Origin: Dimargaris cristalligena
Lineage: Eukaryota > Kickxellomycota > Dimargaritomycetes > Dimargaritales > Dimargaritaceae
Assembly (NCBI GenBank): GCA_027576995.1
Contig: JANBQC010000182.1
Location: forward strand, 1 to 46,018
DNA: 46,018 nucleotides
Reading direction: 5' to 3'
Within the stretch, counting starts at the first letter, position 1, and every line of letters starts with the position of its first letter. The position numbers and the translations under genes were made by a program. Shown piece by piece: positions 1 to 10,540 of the stretch. The notes under the pieces are model-generated. The model was given only the letters and a program-made list of their open reading frames with translations, searched no databases and was not told the origin of the DNA.

Positions 1-151
1 ATTCCATCACAAGTGCCGTATTTTAATTGGTAAATATGAGCCTTTAGTAGGCAATAAAATAGAGTAACCGACTTCTCGAAGAACTGCCAGAGTTTCCGTA
101 GTCATAGAAAATAAAATTATTTTAATTACCGGCATCACTCCTAGGTAGACG

Positions 152-1237
152 CTATTTTTTAATGGCAATTTTAGCGGCCTTCCTTCTGTTGGATTGATAT
201 AAATGCTTGGTCATCTCCTCTTTCTTGTTCTCCAATACCTCCTCTAGCTGATTCGGGCCCACCGGACTATTTTGAAATATCTACAGTGGCACATAGTGCA
301 CACTATAAACCTATCCTCGGATCTTTCCTTCATTAGCTAGGCCATCACGGTCATATTCGTTAGATTGAGTAAAAAACTCGGCGAATTCACTTGCGGTGGT
401 CCCATCATGAACCAAAATATAAATGAACGATGGACTAGCCAGCTGCTGAATATTGTGTTTAAGAAATCGTCTGATTTAAGATGCAGGTTTGAACTTATAT
501 TTTAAGGGACCATGAATTTTTCTATCTCTGAGCCGATATACCTGCTTGACCAATGCTTTAGAAAGCTTAGTGGATGGCCCACTGGCCTGGTGTGTTCCCC
601 CCCAGCCCTTGTAATTGATATTGACCACATGTTCACTGCCGACACTATCCGATCTTTGAACTATATCGCCTACCAACACACCTGAGGTTTTCTGGGATCC
701 GGGAAAGGCCACTTGGGAAATATATGTGCATAGTTCCACTGATTCACGCAAGGTTATTCCGGGCAATTTACTGAATACCTTGATGGCCCGTTGAGCCCCC
801 CTAACATTCCCCTCACTGGTAAACCATTCCTCGCCTGGCTTTAAGTTTACGAGACCAGTCGCAAGCAGTCCCAATAATATCTCGGCAGGTGTCAGGGCCT
901 TTGTATGTGTGTGGCCATCAGTCAAGCGGGAAATTTATGGGGCACTGGGTGGGCCATGGTCTTCGGCCGACCCACTGGATAATTGGTCAGTCAGGGGTGC
1001 GCTGGTCATTTCTATATCCGATCCAGTGGAGCCATTAGGGGAAGACGGGTCACTTGTTACGGAAATAGGGGAGTCATCGTCGAATTGATGTTCTAAATGC
1101 ACCTCGTGCTCGATAGGCTCTCCTATATTAGAGTACTCCGCATTTTCTGTCTGTGTCGGTGCTTTGTTGGCATTCCTTTGATAATCGTCTGGTTGTGGGA
1201 CATGGACATTCACAAATTGGTTTCTCGGCCCCAAATT
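152..1237 (-). pseudogene. Decayed single-frame coding region, unidentified
   Basis: One minus-strand frame stays almost open for 362 codons from 1237 down to a TAG at 154-152. Four internal stops interrupt it: TAA at 937-935, TAA at 478-476, TAG at 313-311 and TAG at 283-281. The pieces between them read like protein. The first (1237-938) is acidic and rich in Ser and Pro. The second (934-479) is a mixed, globular-looking stretch of about 152 codons. The last (280-155) is Lys and Glu rich and ends in a basic tail. About eighteen stops would be expected by chance. No ATG start is visible and a TGA at 1240-1238 closes the frame upstream. I tried GT-AG introns over the stops and found no consistent set, so a pseudogene decayed by nonsense changes fits best. 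Unrecognised introns, or a captured element of host, transposon or viral origin, remain possible. I do not recognise the family. Confidence 0.45.
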
Positions 1238-1362
1238 TCAACTGTTATAGGCCACCTGGTGCCTGGTGATAGAGGAGGGAACTGTTGGAAATATAGATTC
1301 GATGATAAACGTTGTTCCGAGTATAGGATGATATAATCAGAGATAGAGAATAGTCCCGGGTA

Positions 1363-1812
1363 TTAGGACGGACCAATCAGAGTAAAGGACTCGGAGGGGC
1401 GGGAAAATGAATTTCCAACAGGAACATGCTGTTTAGTGTCTCGGTCGGTACTTGATACAGACCCGAATGACTGGACAAACCCTGGCCGGTTATAATGAAC
1501 TTCAGAGTTAAAAAGACCTGAAACGGGTTGGCCAAAGGATGGCAACTGAGTAGCCCTTTCAGGACTGGGGTCTACGTGCGGCAACAGGGCCTCGTCGGCA
1601 AACTGGAATGGCGAGTCGCCACTTCGATTGTCCACCATGGTTCCACCTTCGACCACTTTATCCGAAAATGGTATATGGATCAAGTTAGCGGCGGGCGTAG
1701 CCCTGACAAATGACCAGATGCCAGATAAGTGTATAGCAAGAAATTGGATTGGTTGTCGAAATCGTATGTGTGGGAGGGTAAGAAAAATGTATATAGAAGT
1801 GCAGCAGGGTGT
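1363..1812 (-). other. Open frame upstream of the decayed region, possibly the same ancestral gene
   Basis: The minus strand is open from 1812 to a TAA at 1365-1363, in a different frame from the 152-1237 chain. The part below about 1700 is hydrophilic, Ser, Pro and Asp rich, and resembles the first segment of that chain in composition. A possible splice acceptor (TTTGTCAG) precedes this part at about 1700. Beyond the TAA the frame stays open to a TGA near 1214, so it overlaps the start of the other frame. This is compatible with a frameshift joining the two. No start codon, donor site or family match was found. This is a weak call, based on frame openness and composition only. Confidence 0.25.
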
Positions 1813-3661
1813 TTATTTAGTATATAGCCCCCAAAGAGTCACTATAGAGAGTATACCATGGTATTTTCTATGGTAAATAGATACTACAATTAATAATACT
1901 GTATATCTTTGCTACTGCTGCCTACGAAGATTGGGGGCACGGATGAGAAATGATACTATACCCAAAGAAATCGAGGGGATAACTATTTGGGGGCGGAGCA
2001 CCTTAATTTTATATCACCGTGTTCTTGCTACCACACCCCCAACAAATCTGGCCTTGATTCACCTTTGGGTGTAATATGGGGGTGCTTCGGGGTCGTACTT
2101 TAGTATAAAGAATAGCTGATTAGTGAGGAATAAGAGCACCTGGCGTCTCACATGTACTTTCTCGAGTACATCCTGCTGAATTACTATTGTCCCATAAGCA
2201 TTTTGCTAGATATCATTAACAATACCTCTCATCCGGTGGTTTTGCGGACATTGGACGAGGGAAATCTACCTCGCGTAGCAGAATCCTCTCGGGGACTTAA
2301 CCTGCCCAACCCTGGCAAATAATTTACTATGGTGAAAAATATAATATCAAACCGAGAGAATTCCAATATAGCTGCAAAAGGATTTCAAGGGCAAATAGAC
2401 TGGATGTTGATTTTTAACCTGTACTAACCTCCTAATCAGCCGGCAGTTATGTTTCCGACTTATTTCCCAATGGCTGTTTTACACTAAAATGAATATGATC
2501 GTGTGGACTCTGGCTTGTGTCATAAAGATGGAAGGACCACGCCTGTAATATGGGTCGATATAAAATCGTAACATGGCTTTCTTCGGTCAGTGCGCTAGTT
2601 TCTTTTTATAGTTTTTTACCTAGAGGCCCATTACAGTCAGCCTAACTCTTACGAAGTAATTCCTTCCGCCCGTATAGCTACATTTAGTGGCCTGGGTGTG
2701 GTCCAATATGGGGGTGTATGACACCAATCCATATTCCACTGTGCTTACCTGATGTTTCGGCTTGACTAAATCAGGTATCTTAATTATTATAAACAACTAT
2801 ACTGGTTATCCATAGATTGGGGATATCGACCTCTATCAAATAGTTAATTTTTCATTAAACAGTTTAATTGCAGGACTTCAACTTGGCTATTATTTTTTCG
2901 TAACCCCCATATCAACCTTACTACTATAGCTGTAGGAGGAAGAAACTTTAGGGATAGGGGGGATTATGAGACCCCTGGCTATTCTTTCACACTGGCCACT
3001 ATTGGGCAATCAAAGCTATCCCCAATAAAAACGTCTACCTAACAGCCCCAGCAGAAGTTTAGACTATATTGCCAGGTGGAGCCATTACCAACAGTAGCTC
3101 ACAATTACAACCCCGCTCGACGCTGGTAACTATTAATTAGCAACGACCTGGCTGCATAGTCTCATATTTATAGTGTATGGGCATACTAGATCATATTCCA
3201 GCGGATGCTTCACTAATGTGACCCAACTCTACACCAAAAACCCGCCCAACATTGCACTGAAGTAGAAAATGCCCAGGATTCGGAGAGGTGCTCTACTCGT
3301 ATGAGCAGAGGATATTACAACATGGGTTAATGATTATGGATAATGTAATCATTGAGGTTTTATAGGCCAAAAGAGGGGGGGAGCTCACATAGCCTACCCA
3401 AGCCCTGTTCTCTGAAATCGTGACCCCATTTATTCTGGAACAACAGCAACGCCCAGGGTTCCAAATAAACCCTCTGAGGCCACTGTGCAGGTGTTTTCTA
3501 GTTGGCCCTGATTCTTATTGGACTACCATCCCACCAGTCCTCGTCAATCGCTGCTTGCTTTTACATTTGGATCTACTTTTGGGGCACCCCCACCACTATA
3601 CCCCCCATTCCTATACGCAACCCAAAAGCATCTTCGGCCCACCCCGTAATATAGTTTTTTC
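1813..3661. other. Spacer without a recognisable gene
   Basis: I see no convincing coding region here. One minus-strand frame between about 2770 and 1813 has fewer stops than expected, but it includes all three stop codons and no start, and the other frames look equally plausible by eye. It may be older, more decayed sequence of the element to its left. The last 240 bases are pyrimidine-rich on the plus strand, as expected of the TIM50 leader and promoter. Confidence 0.4.
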
Positions 3662-3721
3662 TTGTCATTCCCCATTATCGGCTTCTTTTCCCTGCCATTT
3701 CTACACAGTGCCTACTTAAAC

Positions 3722-5248
3722 ATGCTGCCTTTCCTGCGCTCCACTGGGCGCCTTCTACCCCGGGCGGGCCCTGCCTATCGCACGCTACCGCAGCGCCTCT
3801 ACAGCGACCAGCAACCGCCTTCTAAACCACAGGCCAATCCCAATCCCAGCCCCGAATCGGAAGCCCAAGAACCGACTACGACCGCCGAACCGGCCGCCCC
3901 CACGTTCAAGCCGGCCCAATCCATTTACGATTTGGATCCCCTGCTCATGCGTCCTTCCGAACCCGAACCTGAACCCGAATCCGCCGCCGATCAACCCCCG
4001 AGCAGCTCCGCAGAGGGGCAGTCGCCGCCCTCGGCACCCGGGGGCAACTCAGCCCATGTACCGGCCCCTTCGGGCTTAGGCTTGAATCGCCGCCGGGGTA
4101 CCCATGAACGGCACCAGCAATCGAGCAAAGGAACGGCCGATCCGGAGGCCTCCCGGAAGGGCTACGTTTTCCTGACCATCGGTGCTCTAGGAGGGTTGGC
4201 CGGATTCTACCACCTGGGCCGGCCATTCGATCCGCGGGACGAGGCTACCATCAAAAAAGCTGGCATCGATGAGACCCAGCTCAGCCCCTGGGCCGCCTAC
4301 TGGCAACGGGCCAAGTTCCGCGTCGGCGACTACCAGAGTTACTTCTCCAAGCCGGCCTGGGACTACCTGCTTCCCGAGCCGCTACCCGAGCAGTACCAGC
4401 GACCCTACACTCTGTTGATCAATCTGGACGAAACGCTGGTGTACTCGTCGTGGGATATTGACCACGGTTGGCGCACCGCCAAACGCCCCGGCGTCGACTA
4501 TTTCCTGGGCTACATGTCCAAGTTCTACGAAATTGTGCTGTTCACCACCCAACCTTCGTACGTAGCCATGCCCATTATCGAGAAGCTGGACCCCTACGGC
4601 TACATTATGTACCACCTGTACCGCGAGTCAACCCGGTACGATGATGGCACTTACATCAAGGACATTTCCAAGCTCAATCGGGATTTGAGCAAGGTTATTG
4701 CTGTGGACTCCAACCCGGCCGCCTACTCCGCCCAGCCTTCCAACCTGCTGAGCCTCAAGCCATGGAAGGGAGATCCCGACGATACGGGACTCATTGCTCT
4801 GATTCCCTTCCTAGAGTATCTGGCCATGAACGACGTGGCCGATGTACGTAAAGTCCTGGATTTCTACCGCGGTAAGGATGTGGCCACCGAATTCAACAAC
4901 TGGGAGAAACACCTCAAGGAGGAACTCCGCCTGCGCTGGCTCGAAGATAAGGAAAAGAAGGCCCAGGGACTTTCGGGCTGGCTCGGCATGGGCAGCGGTC
5001 AAGCTGATGAGGACGAACCACCCAAACCCTTCTTCGAACAGAACCGAATAGCGCTACGCAAGGCTTTTGAGGACGAACAGGCCACGATCAAGGAACACGC
5101 CGAGGCTGAGCGCAAGCGTATGATGGAGGAGCAGGCCCAGCAGCTCAAGGATATGAAGCTAACCATGTGGAAGATTATCAAGGAGGGCGGCGTACCACAG
5201 CCCCCCAACCCCAATAGCTCGGAATCACAACAACCACCCAAGGCTTAG
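3722..5248 (+). CDS. TIM50: TIM50, subunit of the TIM23 presequence translocase
   Basis: This intronless gene encodes 508 residues. TIM50 sits in the mitochondrial inner membrane, receives presequence proteins from the TOM complex and passes them to the TIM23 channel. The ATG at 3722 gives an Arg-rich presequence; an in-frame ATG at 3662 would add 20 hydrophobic residues and is less likely. Residues 35-145 are a Pro and Glu-rich low-complexity linker. One membrane segment lies at about 147-163 (FLTIGALGGLAG). An FCP1/NIF-like phosphatase-fold domain spans about 230-375, with the family signatures GWRTAKRPG, FLGYMSKFYEIVLFT and KDISKLNRDLSKVI. The DxDxT phosphatase motif is degenerate (NLDETLV, first Asp replaced by Asn), as usual for this non-enzymatic member. 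The C terminus (about 420-490) is a charged, coiled-coil-like extension. It converges with the uL16m gene. Confidence 0.95.
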   Translation: MLPFLRSTGRLLPRAGPAYRTLPQRLYSDQQPPSKPQANPNPSPESEAQEPTTTAEPAAPTFKPAQSIYDLDPLLMRPSEPEPEPESAADQPPSSSAEGQSPPSAPGGNSAHVPAPSGLGLNRRRGTHERHQQSSKGTADPEASRKGYVFLTIGALGGLAGFYHLGRPFDPRDEATIKKAGIDETQLSPWAAYWQRAKFRVGDYQSYFSKPAWDYLLPEPLPEQYQRPYTLLINLDETLVYSSWDIDHGWRTAKRPGVDYFLGYMSKFYEIVLFTTQPSYVAMPIIEKLDPYGYIMYHLYRESTRYDDGTYIKDISKLNRDLSKVIAVDSNPAAYSAQPSNLLSLKPWKGDPDDTGLIALIPFLEYLAMNDVADVRKVLDFYRGKDVATEFNNWEKHLKEELRLRWLEDKEKKAQGLSGWLGMGSGQADEDEPPKPFFEQNRIALRKAFEDEQATIKEHAEAERKRMMEEQAQQLKDMKLTMWKIIKEGGVPQPPNPNSSESQQPPKA

Positions 5249-5340
5249 TAAACGATCCGAAGCCACGGGTGGCCAGGGGCGCCCGGTCAAAATATAGAAT
5301 ATACCCCAGGTGTGCTGCATCAGCCTAATCTAAGCCGAAT

Positions 5341-5346
5341 AATAAA
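5341..5346 (+). terminator. Candidate polyadenylation signal of TIM50
   Basis: AATAAA lies 92 bases past the TIM50 stop codon, a typical distance for a fungal 3' end signal. This is a consensus match only. Confidence 0.4.
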
Positions 5347-5503
5347 ATCAGATGCCAGTTGTGAATTTACCCATCACTTTTTTTTTCGGGCGGATTGTTT
5401 CTATTTTTACTATTGGTATATTAATTTAGTTGCAATGATAATTTAAGGCTGACGGAGCGGGGATTGATTTTCTTGGATGACCAAAAGGAATGTAATATTG
5501 GGG

Positions 5504-5520
5504 ATATATATATATATATA
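5504..5520. repeat. AT dinucleotide microsatellite
   Basis: A run of alternating A and T in the convergent TIM50/uL16m spacer. The rest of the spacer (5249-5889) is AT-rich and holds no gene I can support. A 65-codon ORF at 5608-5805 has no protein-like features. Confidence 0.8.
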
Positions 5521-5842
5521 GATGCCTCCTAGGCGCGCCCTCCTTCGAGACTCGATTGTACTATGGTTTAGTCTTGACACGATCTATTCTGAGTAAGGTC
5601 TCAGTATATGGTGCCTTGTAGCAAGAATATCTCCAAAGCGGTTTTAAATCATTATATAAATTGGCGTTTTAGTGGAGACAGGCTCGTTATATTAGGACTA
5701 TTATTTTTCGATTTATGGTTGATACTAAATACTTCTTTTAATCAAACGAAAGTCTTGGATGGGCGGGATGCTCAGGTAACAGAATCAAACCGAACTAGAG
5801 ATTGAACACTCAAAAATAAAGTATGCTCATATCAGCAAATAA

Positions 5843-5862
5843 ACACACACACACACACACAC
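5843..5862. repeat. AC dinucleotide microsatellite (10 units)
   Basis: Ten AC units lie about 27 bases beyond the uL16m stop codon, so they probably fall in its 3' untranslated region. Confidence 0.85.
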
Positions 5863-5889
5863 GCATTCACACATGGATATAATTAAAAA

Positions 5890-6705
5890 TTAAACAGCAA
5901 GGGATTGCGAACTCGTAGAGCTGGCCACGGGAGTTGGTGATACAGTGGCGGGGGTAGATTCAGCAGCGGCCGTGGCGGCAAGGGCCTTCTTTTCTTCAGC
6001 CTCGCGGTAGACCACGACGGTTTTGACGGGCATCTTATGAATCGCCACCCGCAGCAACTCCTTGGCCATTTCGGGGCGAATACCGGCCCCGCCGATTTCG
6101 AGGATGATTTTATCTTTGGGTACCCGACAGGCCCAGTACTCGAAGTCACCCTTACCTTTACCCATACGCACTTCCGTACCACGGCCGGAGACGGGGATAT
6201 CGGGGAACACCCGGAGCCACACCTGGGAGCCCTTGAATGGCTTGAGCCGACGCTTGATATCGAAGATGATGGCGTCGAGTTGACGGCCGGTGAGCCGGAC
6301 GCCGTGCTTCACGCGCAGACCGTAGTCCCCGAAGTGCATGAAGTTACCCTTTTGGGAACCGCCGATCCGCACGGGAATGCGACCCTTGTGGGCCTTGCGG
6401 TGCTTGTATTTACGCGGCTGCAGGGTGGAATTGAACCGCCGGGCCGTCCGGGATCCCAGCAGGGAAGTGAACGACGAGTTAAGCGGGGACGCCAGCGAGG
6501 TGGTGGGGGTGAATTTGATTTGTGCGAGTTGCTGGCAGACCTGGATGAGGGAGGCGGGTCGGGCGAACATGCTGTAGCCAGCGGTCTGGGGAGTGGCAGT
6601 GCTCTTCGGGAGTGGGGCGGCGGTAGCCCATCGACCGGAGAGAGGCAGGGCGGTGGATCGGGGGCGGGCCACGGCCGCAAGGGATTGTCGGACGAGACGG
6701 AACAT
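5890..6705 (-). CDS. MRPL16: Mitochondrial large-subunit ribosomal protein uL16m
   Basis: A 271-residue protein encoded without introns. It is the mitochondrial form of ribosomal protein L16, which packs near the A site and the peptidyl transferase region of the large subunit. The ATG at 6705 starts a basic, Ser and Ala-rich N terminus (MFRLVRQSLAAVARPR) typical of a mitochondrial presequence. An upstream in-frame start 18 codons earlier would bury this signal. The L16/L10e domain runs from about residue 97 to 235, with the signatures KYKHRKAHKGR, FGDYGLRVKHGVRLTGRQ, RMGKGKGDFEYWACRV and EIGGAG. A Thr, Ser and Ala-rich tail follows. It is transcribed divergently from the YTP1-like gene. Confidence 0.95.
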   Translation of the reverse strand: MFRLVRQSLAAVARPRSTALPLSGRWATAAPLPKSTATPQTAGYSMFARPASLIQVCQQLAQIKFTPTTSLASPLNSSFTSLLGSRTARRFNSTLQPRKYKHRKAHKGRIPVRIGGSQKGNFMHFGDYGLRVKHGVRLTGRQLDAIIFDIKRRLKPFKGSQVWLRVFPDIPVSGRGTEVRMGKGKGDFEYWACRVPKDKIILEIGGAGIRPEMAKELLRVAIHKMPVKTVVVYREAEEKKALAATAAAESTPATVSPTPVASSTSSQSLAV

Positions 6706-7461
6706 GGTGCTGGGGACTAGAAAGCAATCAAGGAAAAGAGGACAGTGGTAGGCAGCCAAACCCCGAATTGGAACGAAGAAGCGGTATTTGGGTGGATCAG
6801 TACGGTTTGGGTCACAGCTGGGTCTGAGATTCCATTACCCTTGTCTGGCTTGGTGGTTTCTCCTTTCTGGCCTTGATCGGACGGACAAACAGAGGGTTAG
6901 AGGTTAGCCAATCCGGTGCGTGAATCCCGCCGCCCTTGGCTCTTTTTCCCCATCCGATGCGCATCTTACCGAATTCCCGCCGCCAAGAGGGAGGCAAGGC
7001 GGTGGGGGAAATCATGGGTGATTATAGGCTAAATATTTCCCCATTCGGCATCCACGGTGTATCTAGTATGTGCGACCAGGGGGCATGGAGGATAGATAGA
7101 ATCACCACCGGACTTGTTCTAAGAAGCCCATGGTGGGAAAACCCAGAGAGAGGAATTTCTTACAATAACAGATGATGGATTCACTTAGTAGTAGGCCACG
7201 CAAGCACCAATGGATAGGCCAAATATACAATACAAGGGTATCAGGATGCCGCAATATCCAATTTAGTAAAGGCCAAGTCAAGCCAAGCCAAACCGTCTTT
7301 TTTGATACGCCGGATATTTTCCGGTTTTGCTGAAACCCCCCTCTCTGGTTCACTCCACCGACCATAGCCATAGTTGCTGTCCTTTAAGCTCACTCTTCCA
7401 TTGCGCATGCGAGGTCACTCCTATCTTCCCTCTTAGCTCCTCCCTCCCCTTGCCTCCCTCC
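6706..7461. promoter_or_regulatory. Shared divergent promoter region of uL16m and the YTP1-like gene
   Basis: A 756-base spacer lies between two divergent start codons. The side next to YTP1 is pyrimidine-rich (7370-7460), as in other leaders of this window. No canonical TATA box close to either start and no known operator was recognised. Confidence 0.5.
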
Positions 7462-8916
7462 ATGGCGTTTCCTTCGCCCTCACCGTTGGCCCTCGGTCTC
7501 CTCGCCGTCGTCCTGCTGGGACTGCCCGTTGTTCAAGCCCATTCCGGTCACACCAGCATCGAAATATCCCACGATATCGACGGCCGGCTGTGGGCCCATA
7601 TCATATTCATGAGCCTGGCCTACGGGATCCTCTTTCCCATCGGCACTATCCTGGGCCTCGTCCACCACAAGCTCCATGTTCCCATCCAGGCCCTCGGCGG
7701 CGTCTTCGTCGTGGTCGGCTATTTCCTAGGACACTTCCACCAGGGCCGCCACTTTGGCGAGAACGCCCACGTCGACTTCAGCCGCCTCGTTCTGCTGGCC
7801 TTCTTTATCCAGGCCGGCTGCGGTATCTACCTCAAGCTGCATCTGGAGCGCCGTCTCCGCCGCGACTACCTCCGCCCTATCCTTAAGCCAATTCACCGCT
7901 ACCTGGGGCTGGCCACCATGCTGCTGGCCTGGGTCCAGATTCTGCTGGGCTTCATCGCCCTGACCGGCTTCTGTTACGCCGACCACTTCGGCCAGTGCCT
8001 GGCCCACTTCATCATGGGCTCGTCCTTCGTCTGGTACGGAGTCTGGCTCCTATTTACCATGACCTTGGCCGGTCCGTGGCTACGCAGCAAGGGTCGCTCG
8101 CCCGAGTTCTATGACAGTGCGCTTATCCTGGTCTGGGGGATCGTCAACACCTTCACCGAGCACCGCTGGAACGAGCCCTGGAACCACAAGGACCTTCAAC
8201 ATACCGCCATGGGCATCTTATGGTGGGCCGGCGGTTTAGTGGGGGTGCTCTCCACCTGGCGGCTACCACCTACGTCGCGTAGTATGTTCCCGGCCCTGGT
8301 GATTCTGTTCACCGGTTTAGCCATGGCCTCCCACCACCAACACACCGCCTTCTCCACCACTGTCCACGCCTACTTCGGCGGTGCCCTCTGCATTTCCGCC
8401 ATAACCCGCATGATTGAACTGTGTCTGCTCAGCCAGGACAAATACCAGAACCACCCCGAACAACAGCACCCCTTCCAGTTCGTGCCCGCCTTCTTCCTGG
8501 TGCTCTCCGGGACTATGTTCATGTCGGCCCAGGAGGAATCCATTCATAACCTAATCGATATGGGCGTGGACCCAGCGTCCTACTGCCTGCTGATCGTCTC
8601 GGTGGCCTTCTTCCTGTTCCTGATGGCCTACTCGCTTATGGTCTTCTACCGCTGGCTCAAGCCCCAGGAAAGTGACCTCGGCTATCGCGCTGTGGGTCCC
8701 GAGGCCGGCCTCGATCACCCCGGCCACACTGGGCCCGCCTACTCGTCGGGCTCGTTCGGCCACGATACCGAGACCCACACCCAAACCATCTTCGATATAG
8801 CCTCGAACGACTCCTTCGACGATGACCCACAATCGGCTGTGACCCTACGTGAAGAGGTGGAAATGGGCCACTTGCGGTCGACTAGGGCGTCGCCTCCCCT
8901 TGATCGGGAAAAGTAG
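7462..8916 (+). CDS. YTP1-like polytopic membrane protein (cytochrome b561-related fold)
   Basis: An intronless gene of 484 residues. Family knowledge: fungal YTP1 proteins carry an N-terminal DUF2427 region related to cytochrome b561 and a C-terminal Ytp1 region; the function is not established. Seen here: a signal peptide at residues 1-25 (ATG at 7462, ALGLLAVVLLGLPVVQAHS), then about ten hydrophobic segments. His residues occur where b561-like helices would bind haem, in DGRLWAHIIFMSLAYG, VVGYFLGHFHQGRHF and PIHRYLGLATMLLAWVQ. A second block (EHRWNEPWNHKDLQHTAMG onward) matches the Ytp1 half. The last 70 residues are acidic and cytosolic-looking. The ATG was preferred over a longer in-frame start at 7327 because it gives a clean signal peptide. 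Confidence 0.85.
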   Translation: MAFPSPSPLALGLLAVVLLGLPVVQAHSGHTSIEISHDIDGRLWAHIIFMSLAYGILFPIGTILGLVHHKLHVPIQALGGVFVVVGYFLGHFHQGRHFGENAHVDFSRLVLLAFFIQAGCGIYLKLHLERRLRRDYLRPILKPIHRYLGLATMLLAWVQILLGFIALTGFCYADHFGQCLAHFIMGSSFVWYGVWLLFTMTLAGPWLRSKGRSPEFYDSALILVWGIVNTFTEHRWNEPWNHKDLQHTAMGILWWAGGLVGVLSTWRLPPTSRSMFPALVILFTGLAMASHHQHTAFSTTVHAYFGGALCISAITRMIELCLLSQDKYQNHPEQQHPFQFVPAFFLVLSGTMFMSAQEESIHNLIDMGVDPASYCLLIVSVAFFLFLMAYSLMVFYRWLKPQESDLGYRAVGPEAGLDHPGHTGPAYSSGSFGHDTETHTQTIFDIASNDSFDDDPQSAVTLREEVEMGHLRSTRASPPLDREK

Positions 8917-10540
8917 GGCCCGTAAAGCCGTTCTTGAATATATACCGGCCCCAGCTGGCAACCTCTTTTAAATATATTTAGCCTATTTATGATTTTAGTT
9001 TACACCCTCCTCTATTTAAACCGGCCTTGCGCTCATTGACTACATATTATCACCCGGTTCCTTTAATATAGTTATTTATACGTGCCTGGTCCAGCCCCTA
9101 CCAGTACTATTTGCCAAATATCTATGATTGTTTTAATCGACCGCTATTTGCCTTTGCTTAATGGTCCACTTTTGTCTATTAGCCTAGTCATTTACTAGTA
9201 AATTTTTTCAACCATGTGTTATCACTACTGGGAGGATTGTATTTACTTTCCGACAAATAATAGTGGAGGAGGGGGGGTATAGACGGTACTATATCACTAA
9301 TAATATACCCTGGATTCCCAATTGGTGTGACTATTATATCACTCATCCATGACCGGTCCTCTTCTCCACACATGTTTGGGAGCGACAAGGTTATTCGGGC
9401 AAATCGTCGGGGCAGGACGCCCCGTTACACCTACGTTGTCACCTCTTTCGGTTTCAGTTATGGCTAAACAGGCAGCCCATACTACATTAATTGAACAAGT
9501 ATATATTGGGTAGAATGCGGCTAACTAGCCAGCTGGCAATGCTAAATAACGAAGACTTTCTTGTGATCAGTTTGAAATCCTCTTGGTCGAGGTTACAGCT
9601 ATTCCATGGATAGTGTAAATACAGGTGTGGTACGACCGCCCTATATAGAGCTTCCGCCAATATGAGTATATATAAAGCTATTTATATTTCTCATTCGTGC
9701 CGGAAATTCCCGCGTTGACTTTACTCTTCGGGTCTTGGCCAGTAGGCCGAGCCTGGAACAACTCCAGGGATATCCAGTGAGAGGGGGCTGGGATATGTTA
9801 CCATTTCCGTATTTAAGGCTGGATCACATCGTAATACAAGTGCCTGACCAGGGTTATCGAGCAGGCCGAGCCCCTCCTATTCCCACAACCTGCCCAATGC
9901 ATTTTAACAGTATGCTTATTTAGCATCCCGCCCCTTACTTTTGAAAATTCGGAGGTCTATTATTCTCAATCACAAACCAATGGTGACAAATTGGCTCAGG
10001 GTTGGCCAGTCACCTGCGGGTTAGTCGTTGTGGAATTATCGAGGGGCTTAAGCCTACCATACGGTGAAACGCGTGCAAAATGCAACACTATCTGACCCAC
10101 CCACTTATCTTCCCGTATGCTTGGGGGTATTGGCAACTAAATAGCGAATTTGGAAATCGGATAGTGTCTATATTCCGTATAGTAAGCAGGTGGTTTATCC
10201 ACCTCTAAGTAAAGATGGAGCCCAGTTGGGCAAAATCTCCCACCTTGCCCAGTTACACAATACAGCGGTAGCTGTATTTTCTATGCTTATCGGGTGAGTG
10301 CAGCTCGTACCCATCTCCTGAAAACCCAATTAGCGAGCTTTTATAAATAGCACCCTTACCCCACCTCCCATACTCGATTAAATTAACTACTATGTTATCC
10401 CGGCTATACATACACCGAGCCCTAGTGACCTATTCCAAACCATATTCATATGCATTTTATTAAACGGCGCAATTATACTGTAGCAGTAATTCTTTGAGCA
10501 GTACCCATTTCAGCTGTTCTTAATTTGGTCTATCTCCGCT
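8917..10540. other. AT-rich spacer, no gene recognised
   Basis: There is no supportable gene here. ORFs at 9188-9388 (-) and 9735-9923 (+) are short, and the second lacks an ATG. A TATATAAAG motif near 9669 is followed by no credible coding region. The right end contains the TATA box of the lectin gene. Confidence 0.5.
10342..10350 (+). promoter_or_regulatory. TATA box of the secreted lectin gene
   Basis: TATAAATAG lies 191-199 bases upstream of the lectin ATG. The decamer TATAAATAGC recurs before the coiled-coil gene at 40906, suggesting similar promoter architecture for the two accessory genes. Confidence 0.5.

Noticed and set aside
152..1237. Reassignment of TAA/TAG to Gln to explain the interrupted frame
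   Set aside because: All conserved genes in the window end in TAA or TAG at the expected lengths, so these codons are stops in this genome; four interruptions without TGA can be chance.
6037..6720. A 227-codon plus-strand ORF opposite uL16m
   Set aside because: Antisense shadow of a conserved gene with the expected start, length and motifs on the minus strand.
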